A DNA stretch of 64,000 bases from Diplosphaera chodatii (taxonomy: Eukaryota > Chlorophyta > Trebouxiophyceae > Prasiolales > Stichococcaceae). This document shows, piece after piece, positions 52,304 to 64,000 of the stretch. The stretch spans positions 558,001-622,000 of the forward strand of contig JAALGY010000001.1 in the NCBI GenBank assembly GCA_032358165.1, written 5' to 3'. The translations under genes and the position numbers were made by a program. Numbering within the stretch: position 1 is the first letter of the stretch; every line of letters starts with the position of its first letter. Below the pieces are notes generated by a model, which saw only the letters and a program-made list of their open reading frames with translations, did not search any database and was not told the origin of the DNA.

Positions 52304-54798
52304 ATGAGGGCGCCAGCAAGCCTGCTGGCAGCCCTGGCTATGTTAGCGTTCGGTGCGCCGCTCTCGTGGGCGCAGCTGCCCATGACCTGGGACGTCAGCC
52401 CGCAATTCAATCTGCCCATGGGCAGCACCACCACGGCCACCCTCACCGTCACGCTCTGCGGCGGCTGCAACCCGGCCACCGCCTACGGCACGTGCCGGGT
52501 GAGCTGCGCACCACACCTAATTGACAACCATGCATGCACTGGTGCGCATCCCCGCATCAGCGCCCAACCTGCTGCACGCTGTGCCCATCCATGGGGCCGA
52601 CACATTCCGGTTAGCAATCGATGCGGCATATTCACAAGGCGGCTGCTGTTGTGTGGCTGCGCACAGGTGTCCGACAATGTCGTGCAAGCTGAGACGGGGG
52701 TCTTCACAGCGCCTCTCAACCCTGTGGGGGACGGAACCCACCAGGCACAAGTCAGCATCGTCGTTCCCTCGCGTTTTGGTATGTGCGGCAGGCCTAGCTT
52801 GCATCGAGATCGGGGGTGCAGCCTGTCAGACAGACTGCTCCCCCGCGCGCTTCGATGGCACCTGGCTGTAGCACTGCGCAGTGCGCCATGCAAGCGAATG
52901 ACAGGGTGCCTGCCGTGCGCGCAGGCGGCATCGGCGCGACATGGCTGGTGTACTGCCAGGCCATCGCGAGCTCGGGCTCCTATGTACTGTCGTCCAAGGT
53001 TCTAAGCATCGTGGCGCAGTCGCCGCCGCCCAAGCCGCCCAAGCCGCCCCCGCCTGCCAAGCCGCCACCACCTGCAAAGCCGCCACCACCCGCGCCCCCG
53101 AGCCCTCCGCCGGTGCCGCCTCCCAGCCCGCCGCCGGCGCCGCCACCCAGCCCCCCGCCGCTGCCACCACGCCAGTCCCCGCCATCGCGGCGGCCACCGC
53201 CGCCACGGCCCCCAGCAGCCGCGCCCACCAAGCCCAAGCCCACCCAGGCGAAGCTGCCTCTCAGGTGAGAACCATGTTTGGAGGCCTGACATGCGGCCAG
53301 CTGGCACCCGCCCAATCCGCTTCCACCTCCAGTTGATCTGGGCGCCTGCTGTTCCTGCGCTCTGCTCGATGTGTATGCGAGGCCTGCGTCCTCGCATGTA
53401 CAGCAGGAGTCTGCTCAGCCGGCCAGAGCCCTGCCAATTGGCGTCTGTTGCTGCGCAGATGCAAGGCCTATGGAGAGTACAGGGCGCCGGGCGCCTGCCG
53501 CAGCTGCACCGCACCCAACACGCCGTTTCTCGCAGTAAGCCCGCATGCATGGCCTCGCCCATGTGTGCACCTGGGCGGCACCGCTGCAGGCTGGCTGTCG
53601 CTCATTGCACAACGCACAGCACAGTGTTCGAGCCTGCAAAGGGCAGCAGTCCTTTCGTTCACTATTGCGCTGCCAGATATGGTCGCATTCCCACCTGATG
53701 TGTGCAGTCCCGCGGTGGCGATCTCAAAATCCGGTGCGCCCGTCCGGACACCCTGACGGACCACGCCACCGAGTGCAGTGAGCTGCAGCGGCCTGTCAGT
53801 GTGCAAGTGCTGAGGCTTTTGTGCTGGATGCTGGGGGCCTTCACCTTGCGGCACGCTGATGCAATCAGTTTTGCACCCGCAGCGGATGCGCTGCTGCCCT
53901 CTGTGGTCGTCAGCAGGGCGAAGCCAAACACCCTGGTACGGCTGCATGCTTGGATGGACAGTAACCACACCTGCATTGTCTAGCAGTATCCAGCAGCTGC
54001 TGCTGCAGAGCGTCACAGCCTGCAGACAGCTAGCTAGTGTGGTGAACGGTGCGTAGGCGCTGTAATGTCAGCAACAGTCGAAGGGCCCCGTGCTGCTGGC
54101 TGTATACCTTCTTCTTGTCGTTGTGCGCAGCTGACGTGTATTCCGGCAGACGACAAGTATGTCTCGATTGGCCTACCGCTAAAGAGCAGCGTGGTGCCGT
54201 TTCTGAAGGCGTCTGCGTACATCACCAACTCCTTCCGCCTCGACTGTGAGTTGACATTGCATGCCCTGTTGCGAGCACATGCATGCATGCCACCGTGCAG
54301 CAGGTCAGAATGGCAGCCTGTACAGGCTGTGCCCATTAAAGTCCTCCATTGGTGCGGCCATAACCGACGGCTCAAAGCTGATGTTACACAGCAACGTAAC
54401 CAACATGCTTTCATAGTTGTGTGCCTCTGCTTGCACACAGTGGACAACAGGGCAGTGAAGAATGCCCAAGGCCGTGTGCTGGCAGACATTGCTACACAGC
54501 GCGGTGTGCAGCGACTCGTTGTGACTTTCGACACCAGTCGCAAGAGACTCAGGTGAAGTGAACTGAGACACAGGACTTCGTGCTCAGCCAGCCCTATGGT
54601 GCTCCTCTTGCGGAGAACGAGGCCTAGATTACATCCCTTTGACAGTATCGCTGACATTGATCAGCAGCTGCTGTCGTGCTGAACAGGGACATGCGCGGGC
54701 AAACGGTCAGATTTACAGGAGTGGTCTCGCATGGCGGCGTTGGCAGCGCTGGCGGCCTGGACTGGTGTGTTGGGTCCTACCTGCCGGTCTGCAACTAG
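52304..54798 (+). CDS. Array gene C: short modular secreted protein
   Basis: The start at 52304 (MRAPASLLAALAML) gives a signal peptide followed by a single divergent module: TATLTVTLCGGCNPATAYG, then VVQAETGVFTAPLNPVGDG ... VSIVVPSRFG, then GATWLVYCQAIASSG. A Pro-rich linker with Lys (KPPKPPPPAKPPPPAK ... SPPPAPPPSPPP) ends in TKPKPTQ, as in gene E. The C-terminal cassette is complete: CKAYGEYRAPGACRSC (about 53460), GGDLKIRCARPDTLTDHATE, ALLPSVVVSRAKPN, LTCIPADDKYVSIGLPLKSS, AVKNAQGRVLADIATQRGVQ, MRGQTVRFTG, and LDWCVGSYLPVCN-stop. It shares the cassette with A, B and D but is clearly closer to E. Secreted wall-type protein by inference. Confidence 0.85.
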
Positions 54799-55712
54799 TA
54801 AAAGAGTCGAGAGATGGATGTGGACATTCTTCAGGCAGAGCTAATGACATCACATGCATGTGCCAGTATATAGTTATTAGTTGGCAACAAAGAGACACGA
54901 ACTACATACAGGGCAGCAAGAGCATTATTATTGTGATCAACTGTGTAACCTATTCATCAGTACAGCATGGGAGAGGCAAGACCGTAGTCAGTGGCAGGTC
55001 ACTGTTGCAAGGAGCCCCCAAAATGCCGCTCAAAAGGAGGGATCTGCAGATGATCTCCATCTGCAGGTCTTGGACGTACTGCTGAGATACGGGCAGTCCT
55101 GCAAGTGGCACACTGGAACTGCGAAACACCACAATGAACATATCATGACTGGACATCTCTTGCACACCAGATCTTCTTTCTGCCTTCACGCAGCTGCGCA
55201 GCCTGCGTGCCGCATCACCAGCCAGGCAGGTAACGGATCGATGGTCGGCGATGCCTTCTGTACGAACGAAAAGGACAGCACAGTAGAGCTCACGCTGATG
55301 CCTGCTCGCGCAATATGCGATCATTGCGTGTCATACAGAAGCTTCATTAACGCGCCGTTGCTTACAATGCTTCAGGTGCAGGAAAGAACCTCTGCGCCTG
55401 ACGTATCACGGCGCACCCGGCTGCAGGTGCAGTCGGCGCAGGAGGCAGCATGTTATCTTGCAGAGAGTATACAATGCTGTATCCAGATCGTTGACAGCAT
55501 TCAATAAGCGCACGCTGTCTACGACATAGCAGGAACCACCAAGTTGACACCGTGCATGAGGCCGCAGCGCAGCATTCACACCCGCAACGCTACCGCTGAT
55601 TCTGCTGATGTTTGATGCTGCGTGTTATGCAGGCTCCTCAACAGGTCACAAGTGTCGCAGACGGCGCTGCGTCACGCAGCAAGCACCATCTATGGGGCCG
55701 CTGCAGCAGGTC
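54799..55712. other. Intergenic between array genes C and D
   Basis: No gene supported. A weak echo of the A and B upstream blocks is visible (GTACTGCTGAGATACGGG at 55076-55093 and CTGCAGGTGC at 55421-55430) at similar distances from the D start. Confidence 0.55.
54944..54948 (+). promoter_or_regulatory. Possible TGTAA polyadenylation signal
   Basis: TGTAA about 146 bases after the gene C stop codon. Short motif, so only suggestive. Confidence 0.3.
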
Positions 55713-58700
55713 ATGCGCAGTCCCGCGGGCGGGTGCGCGTCAGGGGCCAGGTCGGCAGCCGCAGCGGTGCTGGCCGCGCTGCTGCTGGTCATGCTTGCGC
55801 CGGCAGCCAGCGCGCAGCCGCCGCCCATCCCATACCTCCGTCTGGATAGCCTCACCCCCCGCAGCGTGCCCACCACTTACTCGCCACAGCCCCTGAACAT
55901 CACCATCTCTGGCGTGCTGTGCCCCAGCGGCATCCCGGACGACGAATGCTTCGACGAGCCTGGCACGTACTCAATCAGCGCCATCGCGCCCACGGCATGG
56001 TGCCAGGTGTGCCGCATACCAGGCTGTGGTCATGTCCGTGTCCTGCCCCCGTGCAAGTGTGCTGCAATGCGGAGGAGCAAGGAGAATGACACAGGGGCAC
56101 GGTAGTTGCTGTTGTTGGTTTGCCATTGAAGTGCCCTTTGCTTTGTTTCTTACCGTACGTCAGTCAACATGCAGCACTGTCTTCTGCACAGATATGCCCA
56201 GATACGGGGTGCGACCAAAACAGTAACCCCACTGAAGTGCAACTTGGTGAGACATTGCTTGTGAGGTGGCACAACGGATCGTCACTGTGCCTGCTCCAGC
56301 AATGGTGTCTGAGCGGGCCGTGCATCTGTGTGCGTGATATACAGAACGCAGCTGAGGTGTGTGTAAACTTTGCAGGAGTGACCTTCACGCAGTGGATTTA
56401 CGAATTCGATGGCCCCCTTCCGATCGTGCCCCCAAGCGTACCAGGCAGGCGCTCTTATGGGAGATGTATACACACACATATGTCTTTGCGTTCCGGCTCT
56501 GCGTCTTTCTGTGTTGTCTAGGTGGCGTTGGGACTTGAGGAGCCTTTTTGCACTGGCCTGGAGCGACAGCCGCACACCATGCAGCTGCTAAACCCCAGAG
56601 CAGAGACCGTGTGTGGATGGCGGCCCGCATGCTTCACCCATGTCACCCCGACCCCTTTCTGCCGTGCAGGCAACTACCGCGTAAGCTGCGCGATGTCGAC
56701 GGGGCAGAGCGGCAGCACCCTGGGCCCCGGCGTCCTTGGCACTTTCACCGTCACGCCGCTGACAACCTTCATCCGGCTGGGCCCCGTGACACCCGACCCA
56801 GTGCGTGTCTAAACCCGACCCAGCATGAGTGCCAGTCGCTGGCCGATGGGGTGTTGCAGTCGTAGTGCTACTGGCAGTGTAGCACCACTCCATCAGCGTC
56901 ATCACACGCAGCATGCAGTGCAGTGCTGCAGCTCAGCATTGCAACGTGCAAACCATGTGGCAGCTACGCCGTATGGGTGCTGACATGAGTGTCTTCCCAT
57001 GCATTCACAGGCGCTGACAACCCATTTCGCGCTGGACAACCTGTACCTGAACAGCACCATCGAGGCGGTGCTGTGCACCAGCTCAAACGAGACCGCTTGC
57101 TTCGATGACGTCAGTCTTCGGGTGCCAACCAGCTCGATGACCGTCCTGTGCCAGGTGACTGTTGCGGCAAAGCATGTTGAAGAACACATACTTAGCTGGT
57201 GTGCAAAGAGGACAACTAGATGTGCACAGAGGCCACGTGATGTGCATTGGCAACATGCACTTGTGCATAGTTCGTGACATGCGCTACACACTGCCAGCTT
57301 CCAACATCGGTTCGACTCGGTGCTACATTATTACATCTGCTGCTGCTGCAGTTTTGCCCAAACACCGACGACGGGCGCACAGCTGGTGCGGGGGGTGGCG
57401 CATGCCCAGACCCCCTGAGCAGCGTCGGCGGCCTCATAACAGTGGCCGAGCAAAACACCAGCCTCATCTTCGGCAATGGCGACGCCCTGCCATTGGTGCC
57501 GCCTGACATCCCAGGTGTGGCGTCCTGACCATGCCTCGTGTGTCCCACCGCACCTGAGCTGCAACGAGCAAACTCTGGTGCACAGCTCGCCAGACATGTG
57601 ATGCCGTGCACCATGCAGGCTGGTGGAATCTGGAGTGTGCAGCCACCACGGACGAGACGCCCGGGGAGTACACTGACCCCTCCCAGGTTGTGCACTTCGA
57701 AGTTGTGGACCCGCCACCGCCGCCGGCACCCCCGCCGTCGCCGCCCCCGCCTGTGCCATACGCCTTGATGCGCATCGGCAACCTCTCACCCACCCCGGTG
57801 CGGCTGCAAAGTGTATGCAACTGAATGCTGGGAATGTGTAGCGTGCCACCCTGCTGCTTCCAGTGCGGTCAAGGACATACAAGCTGCAGTATCGTTTGCC
57901 TCGCCATCTGATGCACCTGCCTTCCAGCGCCGCTTGCCAAGAGCCACAGGCGACGCTGTGCTGATTTGTTAACGGTTGGAAACCGTGAACGTATCTGCCT
58001 TCTGGCCCCAACATGCAGCATGCTGATTGCTGTGCAGGTGGTGCCTGGCAACGTGTCTGTAACTTTTGACATGGAGGCTGTGCTGTGCACCACCGATGAC
58101 GACTCCTCCTGCTTCAGCAACTCTGCGCTGCAGTTACCAGCCACCGATCATATCGCACGCTGCAAGGTTGGCCTTGGCACCCACACTCCGCGTCTGCGTG
58201 TTCTCTGCTGTTAGTGATCTGTGCGCACCAGCAACATGGCCAAGATGTCGCAATGCTGGTCGGTTTTACTGTTCACAACGAAGGCACAGCAGGTGGCAAC
58301 CTCGCTGCTGTTCGTCACCTGCAGATCTGTGCCCCTCCCCCAACACGCCGCAAGCTGTTGACGCCCATTGGCTGCGCAGTACCTGTCAGTGAAGTCGACA
58401 GCTGCTACTGGCTGAGCCCACCCACCAGCGGCCTGCAGCTTGAGCGCATCGGGGCACCGTTGTCCTGGTTGGACGTGCCCAGCACGCTAGGCAAGTCACC
58501 ACCACATATCTCCGCAGACGTGGCTGTATGTCCCAGCTGCCCTACCCAGAGCTGCGCAATACGATCTCCTGCACAGCAGTGCTGCTCCCGTTCATGCTGC
58601 AGGGTGGTACCTGCTGGAGTGCGCGCTGCAGGCCGAAGGCCTGGGGCCTCAGGGGGTCGGCCGCCCCACCGTTTTGCCCTTCTTTGTGTCACCCCGGTCG

Positions 58701-60309
58701 CCGCCGCCGCCGCCTTCCAAGAAGCCACCGCCGCCGCCTGCGAAGAAGCGGCCACCTCCACCAAGGCCCGCCATGCCTGCCTCGTGAGTCTCTGAGGATC
58801 TCTCGAGAGTAGAGGGGTGTTGCGCGGTGGACGTCTGCCTTCACCTACTCAGGCATGTGATCAATGACACCTGGCCACCAATGCGCGTTTGTGGGGCACA
58901 GGTGCCCGTCTGCCGCCCAGTACCGCGCGCCCGGCGGCTGCCGCCAGTGTGTGGCGCTCAACTCGCCCTTCATGTCGGTGAGTGCTGGCCACGCCCTCAC
59001 AAATAATTACTTCGAAGACTGGAGCATGGTCAGAAACCTGCTGCCGTGCTGTCGCATTCCTGCTTCACCTCTTTGTGATCAGCAGAGAGCATAGTCTCAC
59101 TGGTTCACTCCGGACTCCCATCCACACATCACACCCTGAATGGCTGTGGTTCCTGTCATGCAGTACCGCGGTGGCGTAAATCGCATCCAATGCGTTCGGC
59201 CTGTGACGACCAGCCGCGTTGCCACAACCTGCTGTGAGTCGTCGGCCAGCTATCGCATATAGCTGGTCGCACTTCCTGCGCGTATGTGACTGAATGTACC
59301 TGCTGTGTAGACTGGCGTTCAGCAACTGGTCCCCATGAAGGAGCACAGCCACTGTGCTGCCTGAGATGCAGCAACAACGGAATGACCGACCATGTTCTCT
59401 TCCTTGCTTGCAGCTGACGCTGTGATCCCCGCAACGCTTACGGTGCAGACCAACAACCCTGTTGCCCCCAAGGTGCCGCACATGCATGGCACTGTCGGCA
59501 TATACCGTCGTGGGGTGGTGCCGCATGGCAAAGCAGGACATACTCATGTTGATTGTTTGTAGCTGCCGCATGCTTGCTATGCGTCTGACTGCTGTGCCTC
59601 GTGCCCTGCAGGTGACGTGCATCCCGCTGACGGCCAAGTTGATCACTGTGGGCCTGCCCGTGCGCACCTCCGCCATCCCCTTTCTGACGGCACAGAAGAT
59701 CGTCAAGAAGTCCCTGCGCCTCGCCCGTGAGTTGCTCCTCATGTTGTCTTCCGTGTTGCGCTTGCTTCTGACATCCGGAAAGAGCTGTGTCTCGACCAAA
59801 GCAGTTGCAATTGAGTGCGACTTGGTGCGTGCTGGCACTGATCTGGCTGCCAGTGGTCTGCAGAGGGCCTGCTGCCAGTGACGGATCGCAACGGCGTCCC
59901 CATCTCCACCATCAAGAAGCAGAACGGCGTTGACTACATGTTCGTTTCGTTCGAGGCTCCCGTCAGCGGCATGTGGTGAGGGGCCACCTTCAGGTTGCAG
60001 TGCCCCACGCATCATACCAGCCTACACAACCTTGTTGTGCTGGTCATCTGCTGCAGGGTTGCTCCTGCTCTGCTGTACTGCAGAGTGCTGCCCTAAATTC
60101 AATATTCAAGCAGTTATAGTGCGGCAGGCCGATGGTCTGTGCGTGCGCTGCACAACTGCAGACAAGTGGGAGTAGCGAGCGATGTGTCTCACTGCTGCAG
60201 GAGCAAACGCGGCCGAACTGTGTCGGTGACCGGCGCAGTCGCACGCGGCGGCACCGGCACCTTTGCCCTGCCCTGGTGTTTCTCAGCGGACTTGAAGGTC
60301 TGCAAATGA
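55713..60309 (+). CDS. Array gene D: long modular secreted protein, mosaic of A and B
   Basis: I chose the start at 55713 (MRSPAGGCAS) by analogy with A and B; an upstream in-frame ATG exists at 55692. A signal peptide is followed by module 1 (LRLDSLTPRSVPTTYSPQ; LNITISGVLC; ECFDEPGTYS), module 2 (LYLNSTIEAVLCTSSNETAC; ACPDPLSSVGGLITVAEQ; WWNLECAATTDETPGEY), a PPPAPPPSPPPP linker, and module 3 (ITFDMEAVLC-like exon with SVTFDMEAVLCTTDDDSSC; TRRKLLTPIGCAVPVS; WYLLECALQAEGLGPQGVG). A Pro/Lys linker leads to the C-terminal cassette ending WCFSADLKVCK-stop. All exons remain in frame. At the nucleotide level, introns included, successive segments match B, A, B and A. One cassette residue differs from both parents (KKSLRLA versus KKSLRLD). 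Confidence 0.87.
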
Positions 60310-61537
60310 GAGTCTTTGGGCTGCGGCGCGGCTTCACTCCAAAGCGCCAGCCCATTCAAGACTAGTAGTGCTCGTTACTGAGACACACAAACGCCACAGT
60401 GCCCAAGCACGGTGCACAGGACAGCCAGCAAAGCGGCAGAAATAAGCACACACGCAGATAGTCGACTTTCCTACCTTCGGCAATGTCTGTGAAACTGTCG
60501 GTGTTGGCTGGGTGACATTGCTGCATGTTGCTGCTTTTCAGGCCAGCTGTCATGAGGATGTGCAACTGCATGTTCACTGCGGGCCGCAATGGCCGAACAT
60601 GTCTGGTGTAAGTGATATATATATGTATCGATCTGCTGTGTTATTCGGCTCGTTCACGCTCCTCTTCCCCATCCCTTATGAGGCTGCATGTGTGATGATG
60701 CCGCCAGTTTACTGGCCACATCCCCAGAGCAGTGCCTCTCTCCCGTATCATCCCATCTGTGCCCTCAGACGTATTGCCCTTGATGGGGCGTTGTGGCTAG
60801 ATCATTAGGACAAATCCGTACAGCACGTGCAATCTCCTGCGCGTTGCGCGGCGAACGTAGTTTCGTCCACCACGCTACCACAGTGATGCCACCTTCTTCG
60901 TCCCTTACCACTTCGCAGCAGGGCCTGCATCTCAACGCGCGCCAGCTGCTGGTGAGGTTTAGACTTCTTCCTCGTTGACTTGCATGCTGCTTCATCGCTT
61001 TGCAGGACCATGGGATGCCATCGATGCGAGGTTGATACTTGCTGATCGGACGATGATGATACGTTCATGTATGCAGTGTTGCCATCAAGCGACACCATCG
61101 GTCGTTTGTGAGGCATCTACCCGGTACCGTTCTGCGTGCCTAACAGTGGGGAGGTGCAGCAACACCTTTGCAGTCGAGGTGACTCAGTGTTTCTTTGATG
61201 TAGCTTGCAAGCCGTGTTCATTGCCAGACTGCGGTGCACACGGCCGTAGCGTATTCTCTGCACCCCTGCTTCATGCCTGTCCTTGCACCCAGCCAGTCGT
61301 TTCTGATCACCCTTGCTTGTTGCACATTGCAGGTTGCTCTCGCACTCAGCTCGGCATTAGGCCAGCTTTCAGCAGGTGTAGAAAACGCACAGCCTTCGTG
61401 AACCACCGGCCGCACGACCTGGCAGCCTTGCAGGGTTGCTGCGCCGCTTGTGCGCTGTGCTGTAAAGAACAGTCGTACATCACGTCTGATCGCTGCAGCG
61501 CTCCCCGCTTGAGCAGTGATTTTCGAGATCGGCAGTC
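60310..61537. other. Intergenic between array genes D and E
   Basis: About 1.2 kb with no supported gene. Small open frames on both strands near 60.77-60.99 kb lack recognisable motifs. A short TA-rich patch lies near 60616-60625. Confidence 0.55.
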
Positions 61538-62244
61538 ATGAAGGCAGCCGCAGCGGCGCTGCTGGCGGCACTCAGCATGCTGGCCTGCGGTCTGCCGCTC
61601 ACCTCGGCATTCCTGCCGCAGTGGTACAACCTCAACAAGTATAGTGGCATCGCCTTCGGCAGCACCATCACGGCGGCCATCGGCACCGTGCCCTGCGGCG
61701 GCTGCGATCCGGCGACCCTCAGTGCCAGTTGCAGGGTGACACTGCCACCGACATCGCATTGAGGCTCATGTGCTGGTTTTCAGATGCACACCGTATGTGC
61801 TGCACAATGTGCGTGCTCGCTGTGTCATCACGTATGAGGGATCTCTCCGATGCCAGGGCAGCAGGATCGTTGACTTGGTCCGTTTGTTGCGCACACAGGT
61901 GGGCGATAACAATACGTATGCGGAGACGGGAACAGTCTCCGGGACCTTTACTGCCTCATCAGCAGCGGGTGGGGGGACAACACATGCATCGTTTATAAAC
62001 ATCACCGCCCCGTCTCGCACAGGTGAGGGCACTGGCATCGTCGTGCGGAGCAGTCAGGTGTGCAGAGCCGGCACGCTGTCCTGTGTGGGCAACGCGCACG
62101 CGCCCCCGCGGAGCAGGCCGCTGGAAGTTCTGTCTGCTTTCTGAATGTGCAGGCACTCTCGGAGCGAAGTGGCTCGTGTACTGCCAGACCAAGATAAATC
62201 TTGATCAATCTGGTGAGGTCTCTAGGCAGATCACCCTGACTGTT

Positions 62245-62284
<40 letters not shown>

Positions 62285-64000
62285 AGCCGCCACCTCCGAG
62301 CCCGCCCCCAGAACCACCCAGTCCGCCGCCCAGCCCGCCTCCTGCACCGCCTCCCCCGCCCCCGCCCAGCCCGCCGCCAGAACCACCCAGTCCACCGCCG
62401 CCCAGCCCGCCGCCAGAACCACCCAGTCCACCGCCTCCCAGCCCACCGCCTTCCCCGCCTCCTGCACCGCCCCCGAGCCCGCCGCCACCCAAGCCCCCCA
62501 GCCCACCTCCGTTCCCGCCGCCGCCGCCGAAGCAGCGGCCCACAGCCACGCCCACCAAGCCCAAGCCGACCCAGCCACTGCTTCCGGCAAGGTTTGCTTC
62601 GTGTACACCCATCACCACACGTTCAACTCTGACTGCACGTCGTCCCCCTATCGCTGCTGAGGTGCATGCGTCAATCAGCGAGTGCGTCTAGTTGAGCTGC
62701 ACACCATGTCCCAACCACTGAACCCTTGGTCATGCAGCTGCAAGGCGCATGGGGAGTACAGGGCTCCGGGCGGGTGCCGCAGCTGCACAGGAGACAGCAC
62801 GCCCTTCCTGGTGGTGAGCTGCGCTGCACCTTTGCAGGACTCACGTGTTCATCCGGGCACAGATGAATCAGCTACGCAGGGTGGATACAACCTGTTCATT
62901 GGTGAGTACCATGCAGATCGCATCCTGAGGCATCCCGCACTTAGTGACATCCGTGCACCCTCACGATCCCATTCTTGCAGACTCGCGGCGGCGCCAACAG
63001 AGTCACATGTGTCCGCCCTGGCACCTTGAGCCTTCGTGCAACCAAATGCTGTGAGTACTGGTCACTGTGCCATACATGTGTGGGCTTGCTCGCACACGCT
63101 GGATGAGCGAAGTCCGTCCATTTACATACCCTGATGCTATATGCCTTTTGTCATCTGCAGCGGACGCATTTCTGCCCACAGCGGTCATCAACAGAGGAAA
63201 GCCGAACACCCTGGTATTGCCATCTACTAAGCCGCATTACAACCTCCTGTTGTCAACCTTCATCACACTGCTGCTGTGCTGGTGCAGCCACAGTGCAGCC
63301 ACACACACAAGCGTGCTGCACCAGCGCTGTGTGTCATGCAGACACATTGGCTGACCAGCAAGCATCGAGGTCACTCAAGCATGGTCAGTATCAGATGTCA
63401 CCCATTGTCTTGCCTCTATGGTTAGCCTGACCCGGGTGTTCCTGCCTGCAGCTGGAATGCATCCCTGCAAACGATGAGCTGGTCTCGATTGGCCTGCCGG
63501 TGAAAAGCAACGTAGTGACCTTCGTGAAGCCGTCTGCCTACGTCACCAAGGCCTTCCGCCTTGATTGTGAGTGCCTCGAAACTGTACACCGCGCCTGCAG
63601 CTATACTACTGTGGATGGACAAAGTCAGATTGAGGTGAGCCCACCATCCAGATATGCTCGATACCAGCAGTTGTGCAGATATGCCTGACTGCGTACTCCC
63701 TTATGCAGCGGATATCAGCGCAGTGACGGATGCCCGGGGCGATGTGGAAACAAGCATCAAGGTCCAGCGCGGCATACAGCGGATGGTTGTGAATTTCAAC
63801 ACAAGGGGCAGCAGACTCAGGTGGGTGCTTGAGGCCGCAGTATACCAAGTGTGTGTATGATATATGACTATCGTTCAGGCCAGCATGCCTAAGTGCCCTC
63901 CCTCGCTCATTAGCGGGACCAGCACACCTAGTAGCCACCAGCTCAGCTGACAGCTGGCTAACTGTGCTGCGCAGAGAAAAGCGCGGGCAGACAGTCAAAC
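61538..64000 (+). CDS. Array gene E: short modular secreted protein, cut by window end
   Basis: The start at 61538 (MKAAAAALLAALSMLACG) gives a signal peptide followed by one module like that of gene C: ITAAIGTVPCGGCDPATLS, NTYAETGTVSGTFTASS ... FINITAPSRTG, GAKWLVYCQTKINLDQSG. A proline linker opens with P13 coded by (CCG)13, then SPPPEPPSPPP-type repeats, and ends in TKPKPTQ. C-terminal cassette exons: CKAHGEYRAPGGCRSC (about 62737), GGANRVTCVRPGTLSLRAT, ADAFLPTAVINRGKPNT (63162-63216), LECIPANDELVSIGLPVKSN (63453-63566), ISAVTDARGDVETSIKVQRG (63707-63820), and the start of the final exon at about 63974 (KRGQTVK). The stop lies beyond the window. Confidence 0.85.
62245..62283 (+). repeat. 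(CCG)13 proline-coding repeat
   Basis: Thirteen perfect CCG codons open the proline-rich linker of gene E. The following linker mixes CCG, CCC, CCA and CCT codons, so this run is probably a young expansion. Confidence 0.96.

Noticed and set aside
60765..60995. Possible transposase-like helix-turn-helix frame (minus)
   Set aside because: The resemblance (EEGGIT, Arg/Trp-rich) is short, no catalytic triad or terminal repeats were found, and the opposite strand is open too.
62205..62618. Minus-strand glycine-rich open frame
   Set aside because: Antisense shadow of the proline linker of gene E.
39181..64000. Pherophorin family assignment for the array
   Set aside because: The globular-proline-globular plan is similar, but the Cys spacing and the typical pherophorin motifs are absent in both the modules and the C-terminal cassette.

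Overview
This window looks like nuclear chromosomal DNA of a unicellular green alga, most likely a trebouxiophyte (Coccomyxa, Trebouxia or Chlorella type). The support is a GC-rich background, very dense short GT-AG introns that mostly end in TGCAG, proline-rich cell-wall-type proteins, a chlorophyte-style proton-pump rhodopsin and plant-type gene families. No rRNA, tRNA, CRISPR, viral or bacterial operon structure was seen. Every gene except the rhodopsin is broken into many small exons. Gene limits below come from joining exons by hand (splice sites, phase, and homology between copies), so outer ends are firmer than every internal exon.

Layout. (1) 292-6063, plus: secreted protein with fibronectin-III-like modules. 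(2) 6932-13133, minus: type II membrane glycosyltransferase of family GT90 (CAP10/POGLUT-like). (3) 14139-14999, minus: intronless microbial rhodopsin with the full set of bacteriorhodopsin proton-pump residues and unusual histidine clusters. (4) 15660-22179, minus: signal peptide, PPC-like domain, leucine-rich repeats, one membrane span and a cytoplasmic tail without a kinase. (5) 22764-38242, plus: a very large Strawberry notch/FORGETTER1-type helicase-like chromatin regulator, followed in the same orientation by SUMO-interaction-like motifs, acidic serine-rich stretches, a PHD finger, coiled coil and a winged-helix-like C terminus.

(6) From 39181 to the right edge lies a tandem array of five related genes on the plus strand, called A to E here. 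They encode secreted modular proteins that I cannot assign to a known family. Long members (A, B, D) have three repeats of a three-exon Cys-containing module, a (Ser)Pro-rich linker and a conserved C-terminal cassette. Short members (C, E) have one divergent module, a longer Pro-rich linker and the same cassette. The order A, B-C, D-E suggests duplication of a long-plus-short pair. Gene D is a clear mosaic of A and B, introns included. Gene A carries an apparent frameshift. Gene B carries a strikingly AT-rich intron. This array is the best candidate for something undescribed.

Taken together, most of the window encodes extracellular or cell-surface proteins (FN3, LRR, Hyp-rich-type, Golgi glycosyltransferase), plus a light-driven pump and a chromatin regulator. 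A functional link between these neighbours is not shown by the sequence.
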